A DNA stretch of 64,000 nt from positions 5,813,013 through 5,877,012 of the forward strand of contig NC_049997.1 of the NCBI RefSeq assembly GCF_000003815.2. The letters are read 5' to 3'. A model generated the notes under the pieces. That model was not told the DNA's origin. It was given only the letters and a program-made list of their open reading frames with translations, and searched no databases. Positions 53,664 to 63,891 of the stretch are shown in pieces. Position numbers and translations under genes: made by a program. Source of the stretch: Branchiostoma floridae (Eukaryota; Chordata; Leptocardii; Amphioxiformes; Branchiostomatidae). How positions within the stretch are numbered: the stretch's first letter is position 1; each line of letters begins with the position of its first letter.

Positions 53664-55131
53664 TTATGGAATCTTTTCCACTTGGCTAGGTGCCGAGTCG
53701 TCCCAGGTGCCGAGTTGTCCTGATACCCCATCGCGCCTGTAGAGATGTCTAGATGTTGACAGTTTCTTGTGACGTACGTACAGCAGCTTCTCTTCATCCT
53801 TGTATCTTTGTAGTACAGATTGGTTATAGTCCTTGATGTTCTTGTTCAGGTCAGATTGCAGGTCATGGCCTCTCGGGAGAACCTGAGACAAGACAATGGT
53901 GGCGTTTGGAAATGATGCTTTGGCAATACTGACTAGCTCTTCTGTTTTCTGCAGACAGTCTTGTACAGAAGAGTCGTCATGTTTGGAGTTGTCTAAGTCG
54001 TTAGATCCTATGTGAAGAATCGCATAGGATGTTCCTGGGTCGTGGATGGTTTCTAGCTTCTTTGTGGCGTCGGATATTGTAGATGTCTTGTCTTTGTGTG
54101 TCGAAAGATTGGGAAACATTCTGGAGACATTGACGGCTTTCCATATGGAGTCCGTGTACACCCTGACTTGTTTTGACTCCTCTGTCGGGACTTGTGGTCC
54201 TTCCTGTGACGGAACCTGTTGGGTCAGTTCAACGCCTTGGTCTGAGTCGGCTTCTTCAGTACTTGGCTGTGTTGTTGTATGATTTGCATGAGCTGTACCC
54301 GGATCCATTGTTTTGTCATCAGTGGCATTATTAGTGCCATTGTCCTTGGAGATACAGTTTTTAGCACTAACCTGATGAGCACCTGGGTTCAAAGCCACAG
54401 TCTGTGCATACGTTCTCATCTTTGAAATGGATTGGGAGAGTTGAATGGAATCCGTCACCTCCTGCAGTTTAGCAATCTGTTGTTGCTGTTTTTCAACAAG
54501 GGACTGGAGAGATTCACACTTCGCCGTGAGGGTGGCCATTTCTTCATTGTGGCGGCTGTTCACACTCTTCCTTTCATTTGCATGCCTTTTCTGTTCATCT
54601 TCCAGCTGTTTTTTCAACTCACCGGAGACAGCTTTCAGTTTCTTTTCAAATTCATTCTTTTGTGTACCCTGTTCATCTTTTAACGCCTTGAATTCTACCT
54701 GTAGAGTATTAACAAGGTCAACAAGATCCGTGTAGTGTTTCTGGATATCTCTTGTGATGTGGTCGTGTGAAGTTGACTTTTCCACAGTGTCCGATGGAGT
54801 CGGGGTGTTCTCAAAGTCCAACACGTTTTTGCTAGAGTTCAGTGGAGATTCAGTAGAAGTTGGGGTCCTGAAGGGGCTGATAAAGTTTTCGACAGCTTTT
54901 CTAAATCTGTTTGTCTTTCTCGGTGTGCCAACAGGAACCTTGACAGGCGTTTCATCTGAGTGATCAATGGTTTCGGATGATGTATCCACAGTTTCAGAAG
55001 ATAGAAACGTCTTACCTTTCGGAGTGGTGAAGGTGTTACTTCCGGTATCGTGGTCTTTGTTTCCGTCGGCGTCGCTTTGGCTTGGGCCGGCAATTTGACA
55101 GTTGCCATTCGATGTTTCTTCACTTTTTTCT
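53664..55131 (-). CDS. Coiled-coil protein with SGNH-hydrolase-like domain, probably retroelement ORF1
   Basis: The frame is open from about 55131 to the TAA at 53666-53664 (more than 480 codons) and has no ATG at its start; the first GTG-led stretch begins at 54989. An N-terminal Ser/Thr/Pro region (TPVKVPVGTPRKTNRFRKAV, SPFRTPTSTESP) is followed by about 100 residues of charged coiled coil (KALKDEQGTQKNEFEKKLKA ... QSLVEKQQQQIAKLQEVTDS). Next is a linker, then an SGNH-like domain: VYTDSIWK (block I, TDSI in place of GDSL), ILHIGSNDLDN (block III), VLSQVLPRGHD, ending LYRRDGVSGQLGTW, where the usual DxxH catalytic dyad is not seen. SGNH domains occur in ORF1 of CR1/L2-type LINEs. A host or domesticated gene is also possible. 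Confidence 0.55.
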
Positions 55132-55542
55132 CAGACTCGGAAAGATTTTGTCAGTCCCATCCAGGAATGCTGATCTTTGAATGCAGATTGTAACGTTTTC
55201 TCCGAAGTGGATGGACAGCCCGCACGATTCCTGAACTTTTCCGTCTTTCTGTTCNNNNNNNNNNNNNNNNNNNNNNNNNNNNNNNNNNNNNNNNNNNNNN
55301 NNNNNNNNNNNNNNNNNNNNNNNNNNNNNNNNNNNNNNNNNNNNNNNNNNNNNNNNNNNNNNNNNNNNAGGAACTCTGTCGGTAGTAGTCACAAACTTTG
55401 TGTTGCAGGGGCTGGTTTTGGCCTCGTCATTGTAGTCGGTGTGTATGGTCTCGTCCGCTGGAATCTTCGACGCTGAGACATTCCACCATTTCGTCGAACT
55501 TTTTGCCCGAGTTGACGCCCTGGTGCTCCTGATACCAGCCAT
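55120..55542 (-). CDS. Upstream reading frame next to the SGNH-like ORF (partly in gap)
   Basis: It begins at an ATG (55542-55540) with a basic start, MAGIRSTRASTRAKSSTKWW, runs into the gap, and re-emerges as VQESCGLSIHFGENVTICIQ ... FPSLRKK before TGA at 55122-55120. It is likely the N-terminal part of the same protein as the following frame. The reading frames are offset, which could be a frameshift mutation, an unseen intron, or ribosomal slippage on the A-run at 55124-55129. I do not recognise its domain. Confidence 0.4.
   Translation of the reverse strand: MAGIRSTRASTRAKSSTKWWNVSASKIPADETIHTDYNDEAKTSPCNTKFVTTTDRVPXXXXXXXXXXXXXXXXXXXXXXXXXXXXXXXXXXXXXXEQKDGKVQESCGLSIHFGENVTICIQRSAFLDGTDKIFPSLRKK
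55255..55368. other. Assembly gap (114 N)
   Basis: Run of N inside the upstream reading frame. Confidence 0.98.
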
Positions 55543-55776
55543 CCTTACTATATGGTTACTAAACTGTATATCCGGTACTCAAAAAACTCAAAATCTATGA
55601 TAAAAACAATCGTAATCCGCTCTAAAACATTTTCACTTACGGAGCCCTGGTGATAGTGCACCCGTACCGTCCGCCATCTTTTAATAAGCGATGGAAGGAA
55701 GGAAGCTGTGCCCTTTACTATAGACACTGCCCCTACAGTCTTACAAAAAGACTTGGGACTACAAAATGTACCTTTA

Positions 55777-56133
55777 GGCCACACCGATTTAATTTCTTGG
55801 TTCACGGATTCGCTCGCTCCTATTTTTTGGAGAAAAAAAAATAAAAATGACTACTCAGCAAATTTTCACCATTAATGAAACCATTCACCAACTTTCTGGT
55901 GTAGCAAATTGGCCTTTATATTAAAAGCTCCTTAAAGTGTGGGTACAGGTGCTGTTACTGTACAAAAATGGCGTTTTTGTACTTTTTTCAAGCTGAAAAC
56001 TTTTTTTCTTTATGTTTTGGATTAGCCGTTACCTTTACACCAACCATTTTACAATTTTTATTTTTATTTCGCCCTCTCGCTCCATATTTTTTATGAAAAA
56101 ATCCGTGAACCATGAAATTAAATTGGTGTGGCC
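55777..56133. mobile_element. 357-bp MITE with about 38-bp inverted ends and 9-bp duplication
   Basis: The left end GGCCACACCGATTTAATTTC, then TTGGTTCACGGATT, is inverted at the right as AATCCGTGAACCATG ... AATTGGTGTGGCC. A second inverted block CGCTCGCTCC / CTCTCGCTCCAT follows. GTACCTTTA (55768-55776) and TTACCTTAA (56134-56142) match at 7 of 9. Mutator-like TSD length; non-coding. Confidence 0.8.
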
Positions 56134-56142
56134 TTACCTTAA

Positions 56143-59100
56143 AGTTAAAAAGTTGACCATATAAGAACCTTGACCTAGTATAGCCTACTAAGACGTGTTC
56201 AGACCTGACCTTGCTTGACCCCGTGTGACCTACAGGCCATGGCCATTGTGGGTAAATAGTTCCACAGGAAGTATCGCTGGACTTGTCAGTGGTCCAACTT
56301 GACCTTCTGACCTTGACAGTCTGGAGATGCTGACCACACAAGGGGGGTAGAGGTGAAAAGGTCAATGACACAGTACAGGGTCTTATTTTGGACGGACCAT
56401 CCAGGCTTGGATGCTTGATAAGTTCTGAACGTGAAACCCACTTTAAATAAATAGTACTGAAAAGCACCTAGATATATATATATTAGGTAGATATTTCTAC
56501 ATTATATTCATTTATTCAATTTTGAACTTGTGATTCCATTGCCAAGCAAAACTCACAATTTGTCACCCGAATTCTTGCCCTCAAGTATATAATTCTGACC
56601 CATGCACTCATTTTCACTCGCATCATGTTTCTGAAAGGTAATGTGCCAGAAGTAACCTGGAAGAAAGTATCCTATTTTGATGAAAAATTCATTTCAATAT
56701 TTTGAAAGTAGCAGACTGCAGTACCTGTTCCTGCTGCAAGGAGCACTGCAGGTACATGTAGTGCTTTTTAAAGGTATGCAGCTTTTGGAAAAGATGGGAA
56801 AGAGGAATATTCTGTATTTGCCAGCAAATGGCTGAGTTATTAGTTTTTGTTTGGTTCTTGAAATATACAAAAGATATCATCTTTTTTCTGAAAAGACTTG
56901 GTGTATTGGTGACATGTTGACTAAGGTGGTAGCTTCAGTTAGGGCCATCTCTCTGATAAGGTCCTTCGTTTAAGAAGAGCAACACATCGAGCACTTAAAA
57001 GAACCTACCTGACAATTGTCAAAACCAATGGGGGTCCTTCCCTTTGAGTGGATCAAATAAATCTGGATATGCAGATTGTACTCTTTAGAACAAACCTGGT
57101 GTTTTTGGTCATTAGTCGGTTTAAATGGTATGCAATTCAAGCAAACAAATTCTACATAGAAAATATTTCTGAAAAATTTTCTACAGAAGATCTTTAGGTA
57201 TGTTCAGGACATATTCTAGTCCAATCTTCCTACATGTACATATCATCTCCAAGCAGATGTAAGTTTTCTGTCTCATCCTCAGTGAAAAGGCCACAAAAGA
57301 CCCAGAAAACAAGCCAGACCGGCACATCTGCTTGAAGACGAGTGCCTCCCTCCAAAACTTGGCCAGCTATAGTCCACTCCACATGTCAGAGTGGTATGAA
57401 CTGTGAAACAAATATTTGTGGTCAGTTCCGAATCCGGCATTTAGTGACGTTTAGAGGACATTTGGGGGGATTGAGATCACGATTGTGGGTGCAAACACTC
57501 AAGTGCAAACAGCTGGGGGCACATGGCTGCACAGCTGCCCTATTTTCACTATACTGTCAAGATTAGGAAGCGATGAAACCAGGAACTTCAGATAGAAGGA
57601 CGTTTTTTAAACTAGAAAGTTGTAAGAGGTCTGAAAGTCTTCATTTTTCATCAGAGGTTCAGGAATGATAGGTTTCAAACTTAAGGGTTAATTGTTAGAC
57701 ATGTCATGTAGTTGAAGATCCTTATAAAATGGTTTACTCTTAAGTCATGATAATGCAAATTGTTGATTTGATTACGTGGATGAATTCTATGCAAGGCATC
57801 TTCATGTATTGTCATCCGTTTTTGTGACTTTAGGAGGGGTGTAGCTTTCTTTTCGCAAAATGCAGTTGTTTGAGTAACACTAGTTAACCTTTATTCATGG
57901 GGTAACCTATATCCGTTCTTTATAAAAGCAGGGTATTCTGGGATATCAAGTAAAGGGACAGTGTTTTCAAAATGAAAATTATATTTCGAAAATATGGCAA
58001 CTTGAAACCATCGTCCGTCGACATGATATCCATGATAAACATGTCGCTTTTAAAAAGAACGGATATAGGTTAGTCCCCACGGATAAAAGTGAACTAGCAT
58101 TAACTGCTTTTTGGCACATCGTATTACCTAGATGTCTAATCTTCATCGACTAGCTTTCTTTTCTTCTCTAAAGGAGACGAAGTTATAACACAGCGAACCT
58201 ACTAGTATGCATAAATATCCGACTCGAAAACTCATTGTGAGCTAGCGGAGAAATAGAAGAGCTGTTCAACGTGTCGGCACTCCACAAGAAGTAGCGACTC
58301 GAAGGTTGTTGAAAACATCCGAATGAGCAGCTGGCCAAATGTTCTGCTGCGTTCCTAATTGGCTGTGCAAATAGTTGGGGCCATTTAGTAAATCCTGGTT
58401 CAAATTCTCTGCTACTTGTGGTAACTCTGATATTCAACTTTCTGGACCAAAAATGTCTTATCTAATAATATATTTTTGATTGAAATATTTCCAGTGGTTT
58501 TGTGTTGTCTTATTATCACTGTCAGTGCATCTCTACTGTGAAATCAGGACACCACAAATACAGGACATTTGTCTATCGCTTTGTTTTCTTTCATAATGTT
58601 TAATGAATATGCTTACTTTCTTTTTATGCCATAGTTTTTAAATAATAATGTTTAGGAACCAATAGCATTTTTCATACTTGGAGAGAGTCTGTTTGGGTAC
58701 CATTTTGAACCTGCACCCTTAGCCTTACAAAACAAACACTGTTATTCAACAGGTGTTTTTTATCAAGAATTAGTCAATAAATCTGATTTTCTGTTTTTTT
58801 AGCGGAAAATTGGTGCTTATTTACCTTAGCACTCAGGTATTTTACTTTATCCTTCAAGGTTTGAACTTAAAAGCAAGCAGTGTGCTCAAAGTGAAACCTA
58901 CAAATTACAGTAACAGTAAAAGAAACACTACATGTCATGTAGTGCCTCAATTTACTTACTAATTGGTTTTATTAACATACGTATACAGGCACTAAAATCC
59001 CATAAGCTGTATTTCTTATAAATGTGTCCGAAGAAATGAGTGTAAAAATGTTCTAGAAGATAAAATCGAATATTCAGCCAAGTTAGCATTTTTTAAAGAA

Positions 59101-60338
59101 TTTTTTGAAGGGTTTTCCCAACAAAAATACAACATAATATGAAAAAGGATCAAAATATCTACAGCTAGTATATCTATAACTACCATAAAGAGGAACATTT
59201 GTGAAAGAAAATCTTTGCTGAAGACTTTAAACTTTGCTTTATTCCCAAAGATGTAAAGATTGTGCAGAATATATGTGGGCATAGCTTTCTGTCTAAATCA
59301 ACAGCAAAAGAATTTGTGAACGGATCCTTCAGGTATTTTGTGTGTTCAACTTTCAGGTTGTTTGCAAAATGAAGGTTGAAACGATTAGATTATGGCCCAC
59401 TAGTGGCTTTCCATGGTAATGCATTACGACTACTGGTTTTGATATCTTGCTGCTGATCCCATATAATAGAGTAATCACATAGAAACACAGACTGTTCAAG
59501 TCCCCATGTACAAATCAGTTCCTCTAAGCTTTGGAAAGGTTTCACACCTGTGGTTTCTCTAGAGCTCTCCAGACCTTGTTTGTTGTTCCTGTGACCATAC
59601 AGTTCATTCACAGGAAAGCTGGACTGAGCAGAAATAAGCCCAACAGGGGTAAGGATCTGAAAGTGAAGTTGTTGTGAAGTGTGTTGGAGTACATGTAGTT
59701 TGTGAAGGGTTTCGGTGGAGAGTCTCTCTTTCTCCTGTTTGTTATTTCTACCACTGGTAAGGACTTGTCATGTTTTATAGTTGATTGAATAATTTGAATT
59801 TGTAGTAGTTTCCTTGCATTTGTTTGTGAAAAAGGTGCATCACTAATTGATTACTCTTCAATATCTTCATATGCAAAGTTATAATGATTTATTTCATTTA
59901 TTTAGAATTTCGTTCATTTAGAATTTTATAATTAAGAAGTGTTGAAATGTTTTTCTTTCTTTTTTTATACTTAGATACAAAAAAACGCTACCTTTCCTAT
60001 GGTTTGCATTCACTTCAATCTGTTTCAAAACAAGAATTAATGCAAATAAGGTCTGAAAGAAATGAAAATCAAAAGAATACTATAACACCTAAAGAAAAGT
60101 TGACTTAAACAGCAACTTTTAAAAAAAGTGGACGTATAAGATGTTGAAATCCACCCCTAGATTTGGAATGGAATATCCCCCCTTTAAACTGCCATACGGA
60201 ACAGCTGTAGCCCAAGTGTCCTGTGTACATCAATACCTGGTCATTTAAATTTGTTAGAGAGGTTTTTTCCTCCAGTCGTCACACGCATGAACAAGCACAA
60301 CAAGTAGAGTGTTGTGGAGGACCTACTTACACAACATA
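56143..60338. other. Long AT-rich stretch, repeat fragments only
   Basis: It contains a SINE tail (56938-57060: GGGCCATCTCTCTGATAAGG ... TTAAAAGAACC), a CATCTCCAAGCAGATG ... CACATCTGCTTGAAGA inverted fragment (57244-57340), a retroelement relic (58105-58150) and a diverged inverted piece of the octamer-rich repeat (about 59385-59480). No exon is supported. Confidence 0.45.
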
Positions 60339-60393
60339 GCTGTTGTGAAACTACAACACAAGATTAAATCTTGTGTTGTAGTTTCACAACAGC
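60339..60393. repeat. 55-bp perfect palindrome, 27-bp arms
   Basis: The arms start GCTGTTGTGAAACTACAAC and meet at ACACAAGATT-A-AATCTTGTGT, with a single unpaired base (60366). CCTACT occurs at about 60322 and at 60393, a possible flanking duplication. Confidence 0.92.
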
Positions 60394-60539
60394 CTACTGT
60401 GTCAGTGACCACTAAAGACATTCAGAGAAATTTGTTGATTATAAGAGTGTCTCCAGATTTCAAATCTGCCAAAGTCAGGGGTGCCTAAGCATTTGCACGA
60501 ACCCTATTAAATTCTTACGAATATTGTGTTATACATGAT

Positions 60540-60683
60540 CGCATGAATCACTATGCAAAAATGCACGAATATTATGAAATTCGCACGAATCACTATGCAA
60601 AAACGCACGGATATTATGAAATTCTCACGAATCACTATGCCATAACGCACGGATATTATCAAATTCGCACGACTCACTATGTG
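60540..60683 (+). repeat. 42-bp minisatellite, 3.4 copies
   Basis: Units start at 60540, 60582, 60624 and 60666: CGCACGAATCACTATGCAAA then AACGCACGGATATTATGAAATT. Each unit has two related halves of about 21 bp. Period 42 keeps an open frame (14 codons), producing a Tyr/His/Asn-rich repeat that is probably not expressed. Confidence 0.92.
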
Positions 60684-60793
60684 ATTCATACTAACCTTAT
60701 GAGATTTGCACCATCCTTATGCTAAAACGGCGGCCGGCAGGAGGCATGATTTTCACCGTCTCCACCCGTGATATCTATATTCCAAGGTATGGA

Positions 60794-60893
60794 NNNNNNN
60801 NNNNNNNNNNNNNNNNNNNNNNNNNNNNNNNNNNNNNNNNNNNNNNNNNNNNNNNNNNNNNNNNNNNNNNNNNNNNNNNNNNNNNNNNNNNNN
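60794..60893. other. Assembly gap (100 N)
   Basis: Run of exactly 100 N. The TAGGGCTGGG-type MITE fragment begins soon after it. Confidence 0.98.
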
Positions 60894-60924
60894 GAAGACT
60901 TAAGCTACACACGCGGGAAGAGCT

Positions 60925-61135
60925 GTAAAACTTGGTAGAAATGACTATAGACTCTACATGTACTCTACTTCTCTGTTGTTATTTTCCTCGACCGGTAAGC
61001 CCCAAAGCGTGTGAATGCTGATCATATACTTTTTTTCAATTTCCAATAGGTCCACCATCCGGTCTACCGTATTTTTTCAGGTCCGTTTTTTCTGGACCGG
61101 TCCAATGAGAAAAACAGGTTTTGTCATCCTTAGCT
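60925..61135 (+). mobile_element. Fragment of the TAGGGCTGGG hAT-type MITE
   Basis: GGTAGAAATGACTATAGACTC ... GGTCCACCATCCGGTC ... TTTTTCAGGTCC ... TTCTGGACCGGTCCAATGAG parallels 44985-45160 of the complete element. The left end is lost near the gap and the right terminus has decayed. Confidence 0.8.
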
Positions 61136-61820
61136 CTGAATAATTGTCTTATCTAAAGCCTGATGTGATCAACTCTGAACCAGATACCAAATTAAGAGCA
61201 GCTTTCCCACCAGGCAGTAGTCTCATCATGGTACCTCATGTGTCTTCATTAAGGGAAGGAATCTCACCTTTCCAGACACAGCTTATTTAAAGTGTCTTAA
61301 TCAAAGTCCTTAAGGGCATGACCACTCAGCTTGTCATGAGTGATTTGTTGTTACAGCAAGATCATCTCTTTAGTTGGCAGGTTTGTCAATTGAACTGTAC
61401 AAGTGGCACACTTTCACAAAGTAGATTTACTATATGGTGTGGTGTGTTGGTTCCAAAACATTAGCCATTTTACAGAACTATCTTTGAACCACAGACTAAT
61501 TTGTTAACATGTTAAAGCTAAAGCTAAGAGCTGTATCGTTACACAACTGTTGTTGTTTGTTTGCCTTTATTTATTGATTTAAAAATCTCAAATCGATCAG
61601 TAAAGGCCACTTTTGTAATACCAAACGTTGGAGATAGTCGGGTAAAATGTTTAACAGCTCATTAGATGCTCAATGTTTGATATCCAGGTCATCATGATAT
61701 AATACTGTCAAATGATTGTACAGTACAACTTCTGTGTATTTCTTTTGTTTGCTTTCAAATCAAAAACTTCTATCACTTTCTAGTCAACAACGACAACTAC
61801 TTCTCAATTGTCCTTGGGGT
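61136..61820. other. Intergenic, no gene recognised
   Basis: AT-rich, without supported exons or clear repeats. Confidence 0.4.
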
Positions 61821-62075
61821 TTAATGATGAGAACTACAAAGCAGTAAAATTGAGATGAAAGATTTTGGAATCAGAAGTTCGATTTGAAATCCGTTGTGTA
61901 GAAATCCATTAATTTCCAGCACCAGCTGTTCTCCACAATTCTTTTCTACTTGATGTAAATTGTCCAACAGGGCTTCACAGCTGTCCGAAATTGCCCTGTT
62001 GTGGGGTTGAAAGAGCGCGGACAAATCCACCGAATCCTCCCCCCAACAATTCGCCCTTTTCTTCCTTTGTGTCGC
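61821..62075 (-). CDS. Candidate exon or small ORF, unidentified
   Basis: The minus frame is open from about 62090 to TAA at about 61823. It contains EDSVDLSALFQPHNRAISDS and CEALLDNLHQVEKNCGEQLV, a helical, charged composition more protein-like than neighbouring frames. A possible acceptor (CATTAG near 62075) follows a pyrimidine-rich stretch. No clear donor or ATG is seen. I do not recognise the family. Confidence 0.22.
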   Translation of the reverse strand, partial: ATQRKKRANCWGEDSVDLSALFQPHNRAISDSCEALLDNLHQVEKNCGEQLVLEINGFLHNGFQIELLIPKSFISILLLCSSHH

Positions 62076-62128
62076 TAATGCCGGGGATCAGGAGGATTGG
62101 GGTGAAAGGGGATCACTACGTGCTACAC

Positions 62129-62507
62129 TGTTTCATCTTAATCCACTTAAATCTACCTGCAAGGGATGCTAATTTGTCTGGAACTGTTAGAGAGGAAGAA
62201 CAAAGACTTCGAGGTGAATTTGTCATATATACAAATGTCAAACAGACATCACCCAACTCTTGTACCACCAAGTGGACTGAACTAAACACCTTCCTGTAGA
62301 TGATATGGGGACAAAATGTTTCATCTTAATCTACTTAAAAATAAATCTACCTGCAAGCGACGCTAATTTGTCTGGAACTGTTAGAGAGAAAGAACAAAGA
62401 CTTCCGGCAAAATTGTCATATATACAAATGTCAAACAGACATAGCCCAACTCATGTTCCAAGAGGACTGAATTAAACACCTGCCTGTAAAAGACGATCAA
62501 AAAATGT
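62129..62507 (+). repeat. Tandem duplication, about 190-bp units
   Basis: TTTCATCTTAATCCACTTAAA ... GCTAATTTGTCTGGAACTG ... CATATATACAAATGTCAAAC ... CACCTTCCTGTA is repeated from about 62319 with about 90% identity by eye. The second unit has a short AATAAATC insertion. Confidence 0.9.
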
Positions 62508-62549
62508 TGGTAGGACCAGTCATATACTACGAGATAACAATGTTTGGTT

Positions 62550-62735
62550 TGGTTTGGCTAGGGCCGTCTCACGGATAGGGACTAAGTACTCATTTTAACC
62601 TATCTGTAGTAAAGTGAGGAAAGTCGTGTAAAGTGCCTTTCCCAAGGGCACAAGATCGGTAGCACGGCAGTCGGATTCGAACCTGAGACCTCTCGGTCCC
62701 GAGCCGAACTGCCACTGCACTACGCGATCCCACAT
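62550..62735 (-). mobile_element. tRNA-derived SINE
   Basis: Minus strand: A box TAGTGCAGTGG (62722-62712) and B box GGTTCGAATCC (62683-62673) within a tRNA-like head. After this come CTACCGATCTTGTGCCC, TTGGGAAAGGCACTTTACAC and, at the far end, the reverse of GGGCCGTCTCACGGATAGG. It lacks a clean acceptor-stem match, so it is a SINE head, not a tRNA gene. Confidence 0.75.
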
Positions 62736-63167
62736 ATAATGTTATAAGGCCTAACAGGTGATCAAAATTTAAGTGCGTTTTTTTCACCACCATGCATGTT
62801 GTATTGAATTCCATATATTTAAAACACTTTCACTTGTAAATTTGCATGAAGATTGCAGCACTGCCATATTAGTTTAGTGACTTTGCTGCCTTATCCAATG
62901 AAAGTTACTATGCATTTGGCTAGTATGAGATCTATGAGAAAAGTCTAAAAAATTCAAGTATGTCTATATCAGTCATGTTGCTATGAAGAGAAGTTGAAAC
63001 AGTTTTAAATTACTTTATCAAATGCTTCAGGAAAAAAATTGCATTACGGTAGCAACTATAAACTTTTGACATGTTTTCCTTTCTTTTTTCAAACGTCTTT
63101 GATAGTTTAAGACCAGTGTAGGAGAATTTCTCAAATAGATTTGTGAAGAATACCTTATCACCTCCCC

Positions 63168-63271
63168 TCACCTAGTCCCATCCTCATCAAGAGGGTCGGG
63201 GACCATGGTTGTCTCCAGCACAAGTCTTCGCCATTCCTCCCTGTTCTTAGCCTTCTGGGTGCAGACGGCTA
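63168..63271 (-). pseudogene. LINE ORF2 C-terminal fragment, second copy
   Basis: The minus strand reads AVCTQKAKNREEWRRLVLET then TMVPDPLDEDGTR and TGA at 63170-63168. The ending matches 31578-31680, so both are 3' ends of the same LINE family. Confidence 0.72.
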
Positions 63272-63749
63272 GGGAACTGCCTGTCCAGTCCAGCATATTA
63301 CATGTGAACTATATATATGGAATTCTTGATAATGATCCATCATATTGAATTGATGTGTGATTTCAACGTCTTCTCATTTCAAAATTCTGGAGGCCTGTGG
63401 TAGCATTTGTAATCAAACCACTGACAAAGCCTTCTAATTGCACAAGGAATTAACACTCTAAATCCCATATATCCATACTGCTGGTCATGTATCCTTGTAA
63501 GCTTACACCTGAAGCCACCTGGAGATAGACAACAGGTGCAGACAGGTGCAGGCCTGCCACACCTGCTCACAACTTTCTGCATAAAAATGAAGCGGACAAA
63601 AAAATCACCAAACAACCAGGCACTTCAGAAGATACTCATTAGATAGTAAACAGTGCTTGCAGTTAGATGTGCAAATGTTTTAGTATAATCGGAGTGACAG
63701 GTCGTTCAGTGTAGCATAACCAGCTGCTGCCTGCAAAGGATTGATGTGT

Positions 63750-63891
63750 TCAAAAATTCGTACTTTCCCAGAACTATCGTAGAGTGGAATATGTTATCAC
63801 TAAGCACAGTAGGGGCATCTTCACTGGATAGTTTTAAAGAACACTTGCTGGTAGATGTACAAAAGTTAGGTGTGACGGGTCCATCGGTGTA
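63750..63891 (+). pseudogene. CR1/L2-like reverse transcriptase C-terminal fragment
   Basis: FKNSYFPRTIVEWNMLSLST then VGASSLDSFKEHLLVDVQKL, stop near 63891. This is the LINE C-terminal signature also present near 39540 and 51200. Similar nucleotide pieces at about 63655-63735 suggest a partial duplication of the tail. Confidence 0.75.

Noticed and set aside
58183..58437. 84-residue minus-strand frame
   Set aside because: No domain, no splice context, and it begins within AT-rich repeat-derived sequence.
60540..60683. CRISPR-like array
   Set aside because: Units are contiguous with no unique spacers, and the genome is animal. The 48-bp repeat at 1198 is rejected on the same ground.
62660..62735. 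tRNA gene (A and B boxes present)
   Set aside because: The head lacks a convincing complementary acceptor stem and continues into a SINE tail; the same applies to 47402-47472.
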